From: Bordetella genomosp. 4
Lineage (GTDB): Bacteria > Pseudomonadota > Gammaproteobacteria > Burkholderiales > Burkholderiaceae_B
NCBI RefSeq assembly: GCF_002261185.1
Contig: NZ_NEVQ01000022.1
Location: forward strand, 496,001-560,000
Length of the DNA stretch: 64,000 nucleotides
Direction: 5' to 3'
This document shows, piece after piece, positions 44,186-52,883 of the stretch; positions within the stretch are counted from its first letter, which is position 1, and every line of letters starts with the position of its first letter. The position numbers were made by a program, and so were the translations under genes. Below the pieces are notes generated by a model. That model searched no databases, was not told the origin of the DNA, and saw only the letters and a list, made by a program, of their open reading frames with translations.

Positions 44186-45259
44186 ATGAAGCACCTGACT
44201 CACAGACCATCTACGCCCTATTCTCGCACCGTACCGGCCGCTGACGCGGCGCGGAGCCGGCTGGCAAAAAAAACGCTTTTCATCGCCTCGCTGAGCGCGC
44301 TGGCCAGCCTGTCTGCGATACCCGCTCACGCATGGGAGCCCACGCGCCCCGTGGAAATCATCGTGCCTGCAGGCGCGGGCGGTGCGTCCGATCAAATGGC
44401 GCGCACGATTCAGAGCATCATCCTGAAGCACAATCTGATGAAGCAGACCACGCTGGTGCTGAACAAGGGCGGTGCCAGCGGAGCCGAAGGCATCATGGAT
44501 ACCAAGGCTTCGCCCAAGAATCCACACAAGCTCATGGTGGCATTTTCCGCTATCTACACACTGCCCCTCGCGGTGAATCTGCCGTTCAATTGGCGCGACT
44601 TGACCCCCGTCGCCATGATTGCGCAAGATGAGTTCCTATTGTGGACCAATGCCGAAGCGCCCTACAAAACCGCTGCCGATTACCTGAAAGCCGTCAAAGC
44701 CGCGCCGCCCGGACAGTTCAAAATGGGCGGCACAGGCGCCAAGCGCGAAGACCAGATCATCACCGTGGCGCTGGAAAAGGCGGCTGGTGTGAAATTCACC
44801 TACGTGCCCTATAAAAGCGGCGGCGAAGCCGCCACGCAGCTCGTGGGAAAGCATACCGAGTCCAACGTAAACAACCCCAGCGAAAACATTGCGCAGTGGC
44901 GTGCGGATCAGGTCAATGCCTTGTGCGTGTTCTCGGACAAGCGCATGGTCTATACCGAAAAGGTCACCAAGACCCAATCGTGGGCCGACATCCCGACCTG
45001 CAAAGAAGCCGGTTACGACGTGCAGTATCAAATGCTGCGTGCGTTCTTCCTGCCTCCAGGCAGCACAGCCGACCAAGCCGCGTACTACGCCGACCTGCTC
45101 AAGAAAGTCAGCGAAACACCTGAATGGAAGGACTACCTGGCCAAACAGGCGCTCAAGGGTGACTACCGAACCGGCGAAGATTTTGTGAAGTTCCTGGAAC
45201 AGGATGAGGCCAAGCACAAAGCCTTGATGCAAGAGGCTGGTCTGGCTGCCAAAAAATAA
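44186..45259 (+). CDS. tctC: Tripartite tricarboxylate transporter receptor TctC
   Basis: 357 residues. GGAGGAG precedes ATG 44186. The signal region is long: a basic, Ser/Pro-rich stretch of about 32 residues and then the hydrophobic TLFIASLSALASLSAIPAHA, cleaved near residue 51. Mature part opens with the Bug motif EIIVPAGAGGASDQMAR and includes FKMGGTGAKREDQIITVAL and KSGGEAATQLVGKH, a variant typical of the receptors found in complete TctCBA operons. Binds the substrate in the periplasm and hands it to TctAB encoded next. Confidence 0.9.
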   Translation: MKHLTHRPSTPYSRTVPAADAARSRLAKKTLFIASLSALASLSAIPAHAWEPTRPVEIIVPAGAGGASDQMARTIQSIILKHNLMKQTTLVLNKGGASGAEGIMDTKASPKNPHKLMVAFSAIYTLPLAVNLPFNWRDLTPVAMIAQDEFLLWTNAEAPYKTAADYLKAVKAAPPGQFKMGGTGAKREDQIITVALEKAAGVKFTYVPYKSGGEAATQLVGKHTESNVNNPSENIAQWRADQVNALCVFSDKRMVYTEKVTKTQSWADIPTCKEAGYDVQYQMLRAFFLPPGSTADQAAYYADLLKKVSETPEWKDYLAKQALKGDYRTGEDFVKFLEQDEAKHKALMQEAGLAAKK

Positions 45260-45273
45260 GCCGAGGAGTCAGG

Positions 45274-45789
45274 ATGGATCAACCGCAAACACAGGAACGC
45301 CCGTCGGGAGGCGGGCTGTCGCATAGCGCCGTCGACGCAATAACCGCGGTCGTGTTCTTTGCCGTGGGCGTAGTCATGATGGTGGACAACCACCGCATAG
45401 GCATCACTTGGGCTACGGACGGACCCGAGTCTGGGTATTTCCCGTATCACATCGGGCTCATCATCTGCATAGCCAGTGTTGCGGTGTTCCTGAAAGCAAT
45501 GTTCGGCAAGCATCGCAATCGGGAAATCTTTGTCAGTTGGGCGCGATTCCGACTAGTGCTGCTGGTGCTGCTGCCTACTGCCTTGTACATCCTGCTTATT
45601 CAATTGTTGGGGATTTACGTTGCGTCGGCGCTGTTCATCGCTGCCTTCATGCGATTGCTTGGCAAGATCAGCTGGCTCAAGACGATACTGGTCAGCGTGG
45701 GCGTAAACGCGGTGCTGTTCTGGATGTTCGAAGTTCAGTTCATGGTTCCCTTGCCCAAAGGCCCGTTAGAAGCCTTGTTCGGCTACTGA
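45274..45789 (+). CDS. tctB: Tripartite tricarboxylate transporter small subunit TctB
   Basis: 171 residues with four hydrophobic helices: AITAVVFFAVGVVMMVDNHRIG near 24-45, then GYFPYHIGLIICIASVAVFLKAMFG, LVLLVLLPTALYILLIQLLGIY and the final NAVLFWMFEVQFMVPLPKGP. The last segment is the TctB hallmark. Located 14 bases after tctC, with GAGGAG before ATG. Works with TctA as the sodium-dependent membrane part. Confidence 0.92.
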   Translation: MDQPQTQERPSGGGLSHSAVDAITAVVFFAVGVVMMVDNHRIGITWATDGPESGYFPYHIGLIICIASVAVFLKAMFGKHRNREIFVSWARFRLVLLVLLPTALYILLIQLLGIYVASALFIAAFMRLLGKISWLKTILVSVGVNAVLFWMFEVQFMVPLPKGPLEALFGY

Positions 45790-45811
45790 AACCAGGAACA
45801 GGAGACCTCAA

Positions 45812-47329
45812 GTGGATGAACTGACCGCGTTATTCCATGGCTTTTCTACGGTGCTCAGCTGGTACAACCTGGGCATGATGTTCATCGGCCTGGTGCTGGG
45901 CGTCATCATCGGCGTGCTGCCCGGCCTGGGCGGCCCGAACGGCGTGGCGATCCTGCTGCCGCTGACCTTTACCATGCCGCCCACCTCAGCCATCATCATG
46001 CTGTCGTGTATTTATTGGGGGTCGTTATTCGCAGGTGCGATTACATCGATTCTCTTCAATATTCCAGGTGAAACGTCTTCGGTAGCCACTACCTTCGACG
46101 GCTACCCCCTGGCACAACAGGGCCGTGCCGGCAATGCGCTTACCGCTTCGTTTACCGGTTCGTTTGTGGGTGCGTTATCAGGCGTTCTGTTGATCACTTT
46201 TCTGGCGCCCCTGGTATCCAAATTCGCTTTGCGCTTTGGCCCGCCGGAGTTCTTTGCGGTATTCCTGCTGACATTCTGCAGTTTCGTGGGCACGGATAAA
46301 AAGACACCGTTCAAGACCATCATTTCTATGATGCTGGGTTTTGGGTTGGCGGCAATAGGCATGGATACCGTCAGCGGCGAGTTGCGCATGACATTCGGCT
46401 GGTCGGAATTGCTGCGTGGCGTGGATTTCCTGGTGGTCGTGATCGGGCTTTTTGGTATCGGCGAAATCCTGGTCAGCATGGAAGAAGGCCTGAAATTCGA
46501 GGGCAAAAGCGGCCGCATCAATCTCAAAGTGGTGCTGCAAACCTGGAAGGAAATGCCCAGGTACTGGATGACGCTGATACGCAGCACGCTAGTGGGCTGC
46601 TGGATGGGCGTTACGCCGGGCGGCGCCACAGCGGCATCGTTCATGGGTTATGGCCTGGCCCAACGATTTTCGCGCAACGGCCATAAATTCGGCACCGGCG
46701 AGATTGAGGGTGTCATTGCGCCCGAGACCGCTGCACACGCATCGGGTACGTCTGCCTTGCTGCCCATGCTGGCATTGGGCATACCGGGCTCTGCCACCGC
46801 AGCCGTGTTACTGGGCGGTCTGATGATATGGGGCTTGCAGCCCGGTCCGCTGTTGTTCACCGAGCAAAAGGACTTCGTCTGGGGCTTGATCGCCAGCATG
46901 TATCTCGGCAATTTCGTGGGCTTGATCATTGTGTTGAGCACGGTCCCGCTGTTTGCCGCGATACTGCGCATCCCCTTTGCCATCGTCGCCCCCATCATCA
47001 TCGTCGTATGTGCCATTGGCGCGTATTCGGTCAACAACGCCATGCTCGATGTGTGGTTCATGCTGCTGTTCGGGGTAATAGGCTATGTGCTGAAAAAGCT
47101 GTCTTACCCGCTGGCGCCCATGATCCTGGCGCTGGTCCTGGGCGATCGCATGGAGGATGCATTCCGGCAGTCCATGCTGGGCCCGGGCACTGGCCTGCAC
47201 GTGTTCTGGTCCAACGGTTTGGTCGGAACGATCACCACGCTGGCGCTGATCATGCTGTTCTGGCCGCTGGTATCTCTGCTGTGGCGCGTGGCGCGTAAAT
47301 CAAGCCGCGACACGGCCGTGCAGCATTGA
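45812..47329 (+). CDS. tctA: Tripartite tricarboxylate transporter large subunit TctA
   Basis: 505 residues, 10-12 membrane helices, GTG start at 45812 with CAGGAGA before it. TctA motifs: VLGVIIGVLPGLGGPNGVAILLPLTF (about 28-53), GETSSVATTFDGYPLAQQGRAGNAL, GVIAPETAAHASGTSALLPMLALGIPGSATAAVLLGGL. This is the permease of the system. Its 3' end overlaps the convergent glycosyltransferase gene by 30 bases, so its C-terminus also encodes part of the other gene on the opposite strand. Confidence 0.94.
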   Translation: MDELTALFHGFSTVLSWYNLGMMFIGLVLGVIIGVLPGLGGPNGVAILLPLTFTMPPTSAIIMLSCIYWGSLFAGAITSILFNIPGETSSVATTFDGYPLAQQGRAGNALTASFTGSFVGALSGVLLITFLAPLVSKFALRFGPPEFFAVFLLTFCSFVGTDKKTPFKTIISMMLGFGLAAIGMDTVSGELRMTFGWSELLRGVDFLVVVIGLFGIGEILVSMEEGLKFEGKSGRINLKVVLQTWKEMPRYWMTLIRSTLVGCWMGVTPGGATAASFMGYGLAQRFSRNGHKFGTGEIEGVIAPETAAHASGTSALLPMLALGIPGSATAAVLLGGLMIWGLQPGPLLFTEQKDFVWGLIASMYLGNFVGLIIVLSTVPLFAAILRIPFAIVAPIIIVVCAIGAYSVNNAMLDVWFMLLFGVIGYVLKKLSYPLAPMILALVLGDRMEDAFRQSMLGPGTGLHVFWSNGLVGTITTLALIMLFWPLVSLLWRVARKSSRDTAVQH

Positions 47330-48328
47330 CCCCGACGCCTGATCTCCGGCCTGCACCGCCGCGTGGCCGCCCTGGCCATTGAGCCAAAGCGGACGCGGCG
47401 TCTGCAATACGCGAAAACACGCCGCGGCCACTTGGCCCGGCGATACCAATTGGATGTCGACACGCCCCGATTCAGGATACACAGCCTCGGTATAGGATCG
47501 CGCCCAGAACCACTCGGGATTGGCTTCGTTGAACACACCAACATAAGGCACGCATACGCTCTGCCCAATGTGCGACGGACCGCAGTCATTGGCGACGATC
47601 AGCCGTGCGTTGAGCATCAGCGCAGCTAATTCCGGCACAGTACGGCCAACGACAAGCTCAAAATCCGACCGATTCAATGCCTGAAGAGCAGCTCGCTCGG
47701 CGGCCTCGGCAGGGCCGAGGACAAAGCTGAAGCGGGTATCGTCCCCCAACGTCGCCTTGAGCAAATCGGCCAGGGCGACGAAATTCTTCACGCCCCACCT
47801 CTTGAACTCCCCATCGCCGCCACCAGGGATCAGTACGATATCCGCCGAGGCGCCAGGCTGCCCAGCCAATGCGGCGATGCTCGCAAAACAATCGCGCGCA
47901 GTGATTTCGGGCTGTACAGGCCGATAAGTCCCCAGGAGGGATAAATTAGCCTGACCGATGTATTCGTTGATGTCTTTACGCCAACCATGCGTCCAGATGA
48001 AATCGAGCAGGCGGTTATTCTGGAACCCTAGCCGCACTTTGGGCATACGCAGCATATTGACGATGGCGTAGCGCTCGCTGCTATGGTGCAGGCACACCGC
48101 CATGTCGGCGCGCCACGGCATGGCGCGCGCGGCAGCGTACAGGCTATCTACCTGCACGAACTCGTCCACCCACGGCAGGGGCAAATAGTAGCCAGACACC
48201 GCATGCAGCCCAACCACTCGCAGCGTGGCCTGCGGCCACCATTGCTTTAATTGATAAAGCGCTGGGAACGAGGCGATCTGATCACCGAACTTGTCCCGGC
48301 TGCGAATATAGACAGCGATATCTTTCAT
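47300..48328 (-). CDS. Glycosyltransferase family 9 (heptosyltransferase-like)
   Basis: 342 residues of the LPS heptosyltransferase fold. IYIRSRDKFGDQIASFPALYQL at the start is the GT9 opening (R..GD...P.L..L). The second domain has IVLIPGGGDGEFKRWGVKNFVALADLL and LIVANDCGPSHIGQSVCVPYVGVFNEANP, with the nucleotide-sugar-binding D/G. It probably adds a sugar during lipopolysaccharide core assembly. Start ATG 48328. Overlaps the end of tctA. No other LPS genes are nearby in the window. Confidence 0.85.
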   Translation of the reverse strand: MKDIAVYIRSRDKFGDQIASFPALYQLKQWWPQATLRVVGLHAVSGYYLPLPWVDEFVQVDSLYAAARAMPWRADMAVCLHHSSERYAIVNMLRMPKVRLGFQNNRLLDFIWTHGWRKDINEYIGQANLSLLGTYRPVQPEITARDCFASIAALAGQPGASADIVLIPGGGDGEFKRWGVKNFVALADLLKATLGDDTRFSFVLGPAEAAERAALQALNRSDFELVVGRTVPELAALMLNARLIVANDCGPSHIGQSVCVPYVGVFNEANPEWFWARSYTEAVYPESGRVDIQLVSPGQVAAACFRVLQTPRPLWLNGQGGHAAVQAGDQASGSMLHGRVAA

Positions 48329-48610
48329 GCGTACCGAATAACCCCTCTGCGGGGGAACATCACGGGGCCGATTTTAGCTGTGGGCAGACGGGAAATTTTG
48401 GTGAATTATGAATAAATGGTTAGAAATTTTGTGACCTGAACGGGATCATGAAATATGAAATTTCATAGGATCTCAGCGGTTTTCGAATACCGGCGGCGGT
48501 CAATCATGAATAAACGGTAATGTATTTTCGCTACCCTCTATTGCCTGCTCCCCACTGCTGGCGACATCGATGCACGAAACGCAGGGCCACCTCTAAAGCT
48601 GCCGTTTGGA
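48329..48610. other. A/T-rich spacer with repeats, no gene
   Basis: This 282-base gap is poorer in G+C than its surroundings, from about 48395 to 48530. It has two similar stretches, ATGAATAAATGGT (about 48408-48420) and ATGAATAAACGGT (about 48506-48518), and a palindrome ATGAAATTTCAT at about 48455-48466. No reading frame of credible length is present. It probably holds the promoter of the glycosyltransferase gene; the repeats may be regulator sites or old duplicated sequence. Confidence 0.4.
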
Positions 48611-49597
48611 CTACTTCTGCGCGGCCTGCGCCAGCGCCTGATCCACCCCTCGCAGCAACGCCACAACAGTGTCAAGATATGGGGACGCAATGCCCAACTC
48701 TTGACCGAAACGTTGCGGTTGTCCCAGCAGCGCATCCACCTCGATCCGTCTGCCCAATAGCACATCTTGCAACATTGATGGCCGGCCGTTTGACGCCAAT
48801 TGGGTATTAACTGCCCCGAGCGCGTGCTCATCGGTAATCGGCGCCCCCAGCATACGCGCAATGTTGGCGACCTCTAGCGCCACTCCGCGCTGGATATCGG
48901 CCAGACCGGGGATTTGAGAGCAATGGGCCGATGCGAGCCTCGTCAACGCACAAAAGGGACCGCCAACTGCGTTGCGCAACAGTTTTCGCCATATCTCGTA
49001 GCGAATATCGGCGGTCGTCTCCCCGCCTAGTCCAGCGCTGCTGAACAGTTCGGCCAGCCTGCCCGCCCGTCCTGGCAAGCTGCCATCCGGCTCGCCGAAA
49101 ATATAGCGATTCACGCCACGATGCAGTGCATGCCCGGGCGCCTCGACCTCATTGGCGGAATAGATCACCGTCCCCAGCGCACGCTCAGGGCCTAGGCGAT
49201 TCCACAGTGCACCGTCTGGATCGAGCAAAGGCAGCGCCCCGCTCCCCTTGTTCCAGCCATAGTTCCACCACCAAGGAATGCCGTTCGATAGAAACGCGAC
49301 GACACCGTCCGGCGCCAATAGCTGGCGCAATGCGTCGGCCTGTGCAGGCACACTCGCGGCCTTTAGTGCGACGAGAACAATGTCCTGCGGCGGCAGCGTC
49401 GAGGGGTCGTCAGTAGCGTGATCAAAATGAGCATGCCATTGCTCTCCATCGATATGGCGCAATGACAAACCATGCGCACGGATAGCCGCCAAGTGCGGGC
49501 CCCGCGCCACGATGCTTATCTCTCCCACGCCTGCACTCGCGAGTCGCACTGCCACATTGCTGCCGACCGCGCCTGCGCCGAATACGCAAATCTTCAT
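48611..49597 (-). CDS. 2-Dehydropantoate 2-reductase family protein (PanE/ApbA-like)
   Basis: 328 residues from ATG 49597; the frame extends upstream but the canonical MKICVFGAGAVGSNVAVRLA marks the true N-terminus. NADP loop GAGAVG at 7-12, SNGIPWWWNYGW (about 102), and the catalytic Lys in EIWRKLLRNAVGGPFCAL (about 190). Members reduce ketopantoate, but paralogues of this length in Alcaligenaceae often act on other 2-keto acids. It stands next to a LysR gene in the same orientation; a housekeeping pan role is less likely because no pan genes are adjacent. Confidence 0.85.
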   Translation of the reverse strand: MKICVFGAGAVGSNVAVRLASAGVGEISIVARGPHLAAIRAHGLSLRHIDGEQWHAHFDHATDDPSTLPPQDIVLVALKAASVPAQADALRQLLAPDGVVAFLSNGIPWWWNYGWNKGSGALPLLDPDGALWNRLGPERALGTVIYSANEVEAPGHALHRGVNRYIFGEPDGSLPGRAGRLAELFSSAGLGGETTADIRYEIWRKLLRNAVGGPFCALTRLASAHCSQIPGLADIQRGVALEVANIARMLGAPITDEHALGAVNTQLASNGRPSMLQDVLLGRRIEVDALLGQPQRFGQELGIASPYLDTVVALLRGVDQALAQAAQK

Positions 49598-49726
49598 GTC
49601 GTCCTCAAGCAGAAACCCGCATGGCGGTGATCGCCTACCGTCGCGGGAAATCGATATCTCATTGTAGAGATGCCGAGCTTGCACGACGCAGGAACATTAC
49701 GGAATACCGCGGCAAAATACCGAGAG

Positions 49727-50638
49727 CTACCCACCTGATATCCCGTGCGCTCGCAGATAGGTCTCCAAAAACTCCACGCATACCCGCACCTTGGCCGACG
49801 CGTTCAACCGCGACGGATACACTGCCCAGATGTTGGCCTGTTGCCGATATTGCGGCAGCACATGTACCAAACGCCCTTGCTCGATCAGCGGATTCACGTC
49901 CCAGGTCGAACGCAGGATAATGCCGCGCCCGTCCACAGCCCAGTTCACCGCCATCTCGCCGTTATTGGTCGATAAGGGGCCACGCACCTTTACGGTGTGT
50001 TCGCGCCGTCCGCGCTGTAGCCGCCACACCCCAAAGGGATGATCGCGCTCTTTGATCGCGAGGCAATCGTGTGCGGCCAAGTCATCCAGAGTCTTGGGGA
50101 CACCATGGTTTTTCAAATATGCCGGCGAGGCGCATAGCACGCGATGGTTGTCAGCCAACTGCCGCGCAATCAGATGCGGAGCGATCTCGTCTCCCACACG
50201 GACGTCCAGGTCATAGCCCTCTGCCGCGACATCGATCAGTCGGTCGAATGCCTCCAGGTGCACCTGGACCGAGGGATGCTGTGCGGAGAATGCAGATAGC
50301 GCAGGCGCAACCACGCGCCGCCCGAATCCGAAACTGCTGCACACTCGTAATGAACCTTGCGGTTCGCCGCGCGTGACGCCTACCTCTTCGATCAAATGGT
50401 CGACGTCATCCAGAATGCGCTGCGCCCAGTGGTAGATGCGCTCGCCCGCCTCACTCGTCACCACGCGGCGAGTGGTGCGATGAAACAGCGAGGTTGCCAG
50501 CGCCTCCTCCAGCACCCGGATCCGCTTGGTGACATAGGCCGGTGACATACCCAGGCCTGCGGCGGCGGCAGAGAAACTGGACGAACGCACGACAGCACAG
50601 AAGACACGCAGATCAGCGGGCAGAACATCATTATTCAT
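49727..50638 (-). CDS. LysR family regulator, DmlR-like
   Basis: 303 residues. Winged helix FCAVVRSSSFSAAAAGLGMSPAYVTKRIRVLEE; effector domain with AEGYDLDVRVGDEIAPHLIARQL, a style shared with DmlR/TtuA-type regulators. Divergent by 98 bases from a tartrate/D-malate dehydrogenase gene, the same pairing as dmlR-dmlA in E. coli, so it probably activates that gene with malate or tartrate as signal. The pairing is the best support; the protein alone would only give LysR. Confidence 0.87.
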   Translation of the reverse strand: MNNDVLPADLRVFCAVVRSSSFSAAAAGLGMSPAYVTKRIRVLEEALATSLFHRTTRRVVTSEAGERIYHWAQRILDDVDHLIEEVGVTRGEPQGSLRVCSSFGFGRRVVAPALSAFSAQHPSVQVHLEAFDRLIDVAAEGYDLDVRVGDEIAPHLIARQLADNHRVLCASPAYLKNHGVPKTLDDLAAHDCLAIKERDHPFGVWRLQRGRREHTVKVRGPLSTNNGEMAVNWAVDGRGIILRSTWDVNPLIEQGRLVHVLPQYRQQANIWAVYPSRLNASAKVRVCVEFLETYLRAHGISGG

Positions 50639-50736
50639 GATTCGTGCATATTAATTTCACAATATGGCCCATTGTAGATACTTCGTGCACCTTCTACCAT
50701 GGGGTCTGCTTTTTTCCTTTTATCGAGTCCGACCTC

Positions 50737-51813
50737 ATGACCCAATCATTCAAAATCGCCGCCATTGCCGGTGACGGCATCGGCAACGAAGTCCTGCCCG
50801 AAGGCCTGCGCGTCGTCGAAGCCGCCGCTAAACGTTTCGGCCTGCCGCTAGAGATCGTCCATTTCGACTGGGCCAACTGCGACTATTACGAAAAGCATGG
50901 CGAAATGATGCCGGCAGACTGGAAAGCGCAGCTGCAGGAATTCGACGCGATTTTCTTTGGCGCTGTGGGCTGGCCTGCAACGGTGCCCGATCATGTCTCG
51001 TTGTGGGGCTCGCTGCTGAAATTCCGGCGCGAGTTCGATCAGTACATCAACCTGCGCCATGTACGCCTGTTTGATGGCGTGCCTTGCCCCTTGGCCGGCC
51101 GCAAGGCAGGCGACATCGATTTCTATATCGTGCGCGAGAACACCGAGGGTGAATACACCAATCTGGGCGGCTGCCTGTTCCCCGACACCGATCGCGAGAT
51201 TGTGATTCAGGAATCGGTGTTCACGCGCCACGGTACCGATCGCGTGCTGCGCTATGCGTTCGATCTGGCCCAAAGCCGTGAGCGCAAACACCTGACGGTC
51301 GCCACGAAGAGCAACGGCATTGCCGTCAGCATGCCGTGGTGGGATGGCCGCGCCAATGCAATGTCGGCGAACTATCCGGATGTCACGGTGGACAAACAGC
51401 ACATCGATATCCTGGCCGCCCGCTTTGTGCTGCAGCCACAGCGCTTTGATGTGGTGGTGGCATCGAATCTGTTTGGCGACATCCTGTCGGACCTGGGCCC
51501 TGCCTGCGCGGGCACGATCGGTATCGCGCCGTCGGCAAACCTGAACCCGGAACGCAAATTCCCTTCACTGTTCGAACCCGTGCATGGATCCGCACCAGAC
51601 ATCTATGGCAAAGGCATCGCCAATCCCATCGCCATGATCTGGTCAGGCGCGTTGATGTTGCAATTCCTGGGCAGCGACGACGCTCACGACGCCATCTTGC
51701 GTGCAATTGAAGACTGCTTGAAATCAGGCCCACGTACGCCGGACCTGGGCGGCGACGCGCGGACCGAAGACATCGGCCGCGCGATTGCGGAGCATGTTGC
51801 TGCTAAAGCCTGA
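50737..51813 (+). CDS. Tartrate dehydrogenase / D-malate dehydrogenase (decarboxylating)
   Basis: 358 residues from ATG 50737; the upstream in-frame codon at 50644 is not preceded by a ribosome site. Isocitrate/isopropylmalate dehydrogenase superfamily: AAIAGDGIGNEVLPEGLRVV, IVRENTEGEYTNLGG, VATKSNGI, SNLFGDILSDLGPACAGTIGIAPSANL and FEPVHGSAPDIYGKGIANPIA. It oxidises D-malate or tartrate with NAD and loses CO2. Together with the DmlR-like regulator it forms a D-malate or tartrate use unit. The Bug receptor downstream, on the opposite strand, is not clearly linked. Confidence 0.92.
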   Translation: MTQSFKIAAIAGDGIGNEVLPEGLRVVEAAAKRFGLPLEIVHFDWANCDYYEKHGEMMPADWKAQLQEFDAIFFGAVGWPATVPDHVSLWGSLLKFRREFDQYINLRHVRLFDGVPCPLAGRKAGDIDFYIVRENTEGEYTNLGGCLFPDTDREIVIQESVFTRHGTDRVLRYAFDLAQSRERKHLTVATKSNGIAVSMPWWDGRANAMSANYPDVTVDKQHIDILAARFVLQPQRFDVVVASNLFGDILSDLGPACAGTIGIAPSANLNPERKFPSLFEPVHGSAPDIYGKGIANPIAMIWSGALMLQFLGSDDAHDAILRAIEDCLKSGPRTPDLGGDARTEDIGRAIAEHVAAKA

Positions 51814-51851
51814 TCTGTCTGGTTGGGGCATTAGCGATGCAGACGGCATCG

Positions 51852-52838
51852 TCATCCCCCAGCCTTCACGCCGAGCCGTTTAATCGTCTCGCTCCACCGG
51901 GAATACTCGGACGCCACATAATCCTGGCAGGCCTCTGGATCCTTATTCATAAGCTCCGCCCCCTGAAACCGCAGACTCTTCTGCACTTCAGGATCTTTCA
52001 ACGATGCCTGTAATGCCTGATCCAGTTTCTTCAGGATCTCAGGATCGGTGCCATTGGGAGCGATCAATACTTGCCACGTGCCCGCGTCGAAACCTTTCAG
52101 CGCGGGTACCACCTCGCTGAGACTGGGCACATCAGGCAAACTGACGGATCGTTTCTCCGAGGTCACCGCGAGTGCCTTGGCCTGGCCATTCTGGATGAAT
52201 GGCATCGCACTATTGAATGATCCGGAATACATGAAATTCACGTTCCCGCTGACGAGATCAGTCAATGCCGGGCCATTGCCTTTATAGGGAACATGCTGGA
52301 AATCCAAACCCAGGCGATTTGCGATATCCATCGATACCAGATGATCGATCGACCCGTTGCCCGACGAGCCTTGGAAATATTTTCCGGGATCCGTTTTGAT
52401 TGCATCATAGAACTGAGGCGCGGATGCCATATGCATGGCCTTGTTTGTCAACAAAATGAGCGGAACGCTGACTGAGCAACTGGCTGTCACGAACGCCTTT
52501 GTCGGATTCAGATCATCCCGCCCGAACAACGGCGGGGCCGTCGTAATCGACGAAGTGCCATACAACAGGGTGTAGCCGTCCGGCTTGGCACGCATCAGCT
52601 CTTGCGTACCGATGTTGCCACCGGCGCCAGGCTTGTTTTCGATAATGATCGGGACGTTGAGCTTCTGCGATACGGTCTTGAACAGCACTCTTCCGATCGC
52701 ATCGGTCGGGCCTCCCGGCGCAAAACCGATGATCAACGTAATAGGCTTGGTGGGATAGGCCAGCTCGGCATAGGCAGCGCCGCTCAGGCTGGTGGTTGCG
52801 GCGGCGGCAATTGCGCACGCCCATTGTCCGATTTTCAT
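51852..52838 (-). CDS. Bug family tripartite tricarboxylate receptor (TctC-like)
   Basis: 328 residues. Signal peptide about 1-24 (WACAIAAAATTSLSGAAYAE). Bug loops: TLIIGFAPGGPTDAIGR and IENKPGAGGNIGTQELMRAKPDGYT; closing segment FQGSSGNGSIDHLVSMDIA. Downstream of, and on the same strand as, a CaiB-type CoA-transferase gene (45-base gap), so the pair probably imports and activates one carboxylic acid. No TctAB pair nearby; it may share the TctAB at 45274-47329 or another in the genome. Confidence 0.9.
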   Translation of the reverse strand: MKIGQWACAIAAAATTSLSGAAYAELAYPTKPITLIIGFAPGGPTDAIGRVLFKTVSQKLNVPIIIENKPGAGGNIGTQELMRAKPDGYTLLYGTSSITTAPPLFGRDDLNPTKAFVTASCSVSVPLILLTNKAMHMASAPQFYDAIKTDPGKYFQGSSGNGSIDHLVSMDIANRLGLDFQHVPYKGNGPALTDLVSGNVNFMYSGSFNSAMPFIQNGQAKALAVTSEKRSVSLPDVPSLSEVVPALKGFDAGTWQVLIAPNGTDPEILKKLDQALQASLKDPEVQKSLRFQGAELMNKDPEACQDYVASEYSRWSETIKRLGVKAGG

Positions 52839-52883
52839 AATGTCTCCTTCGCCTTGATTATTTGTATAGTGACGTCATGGCAT

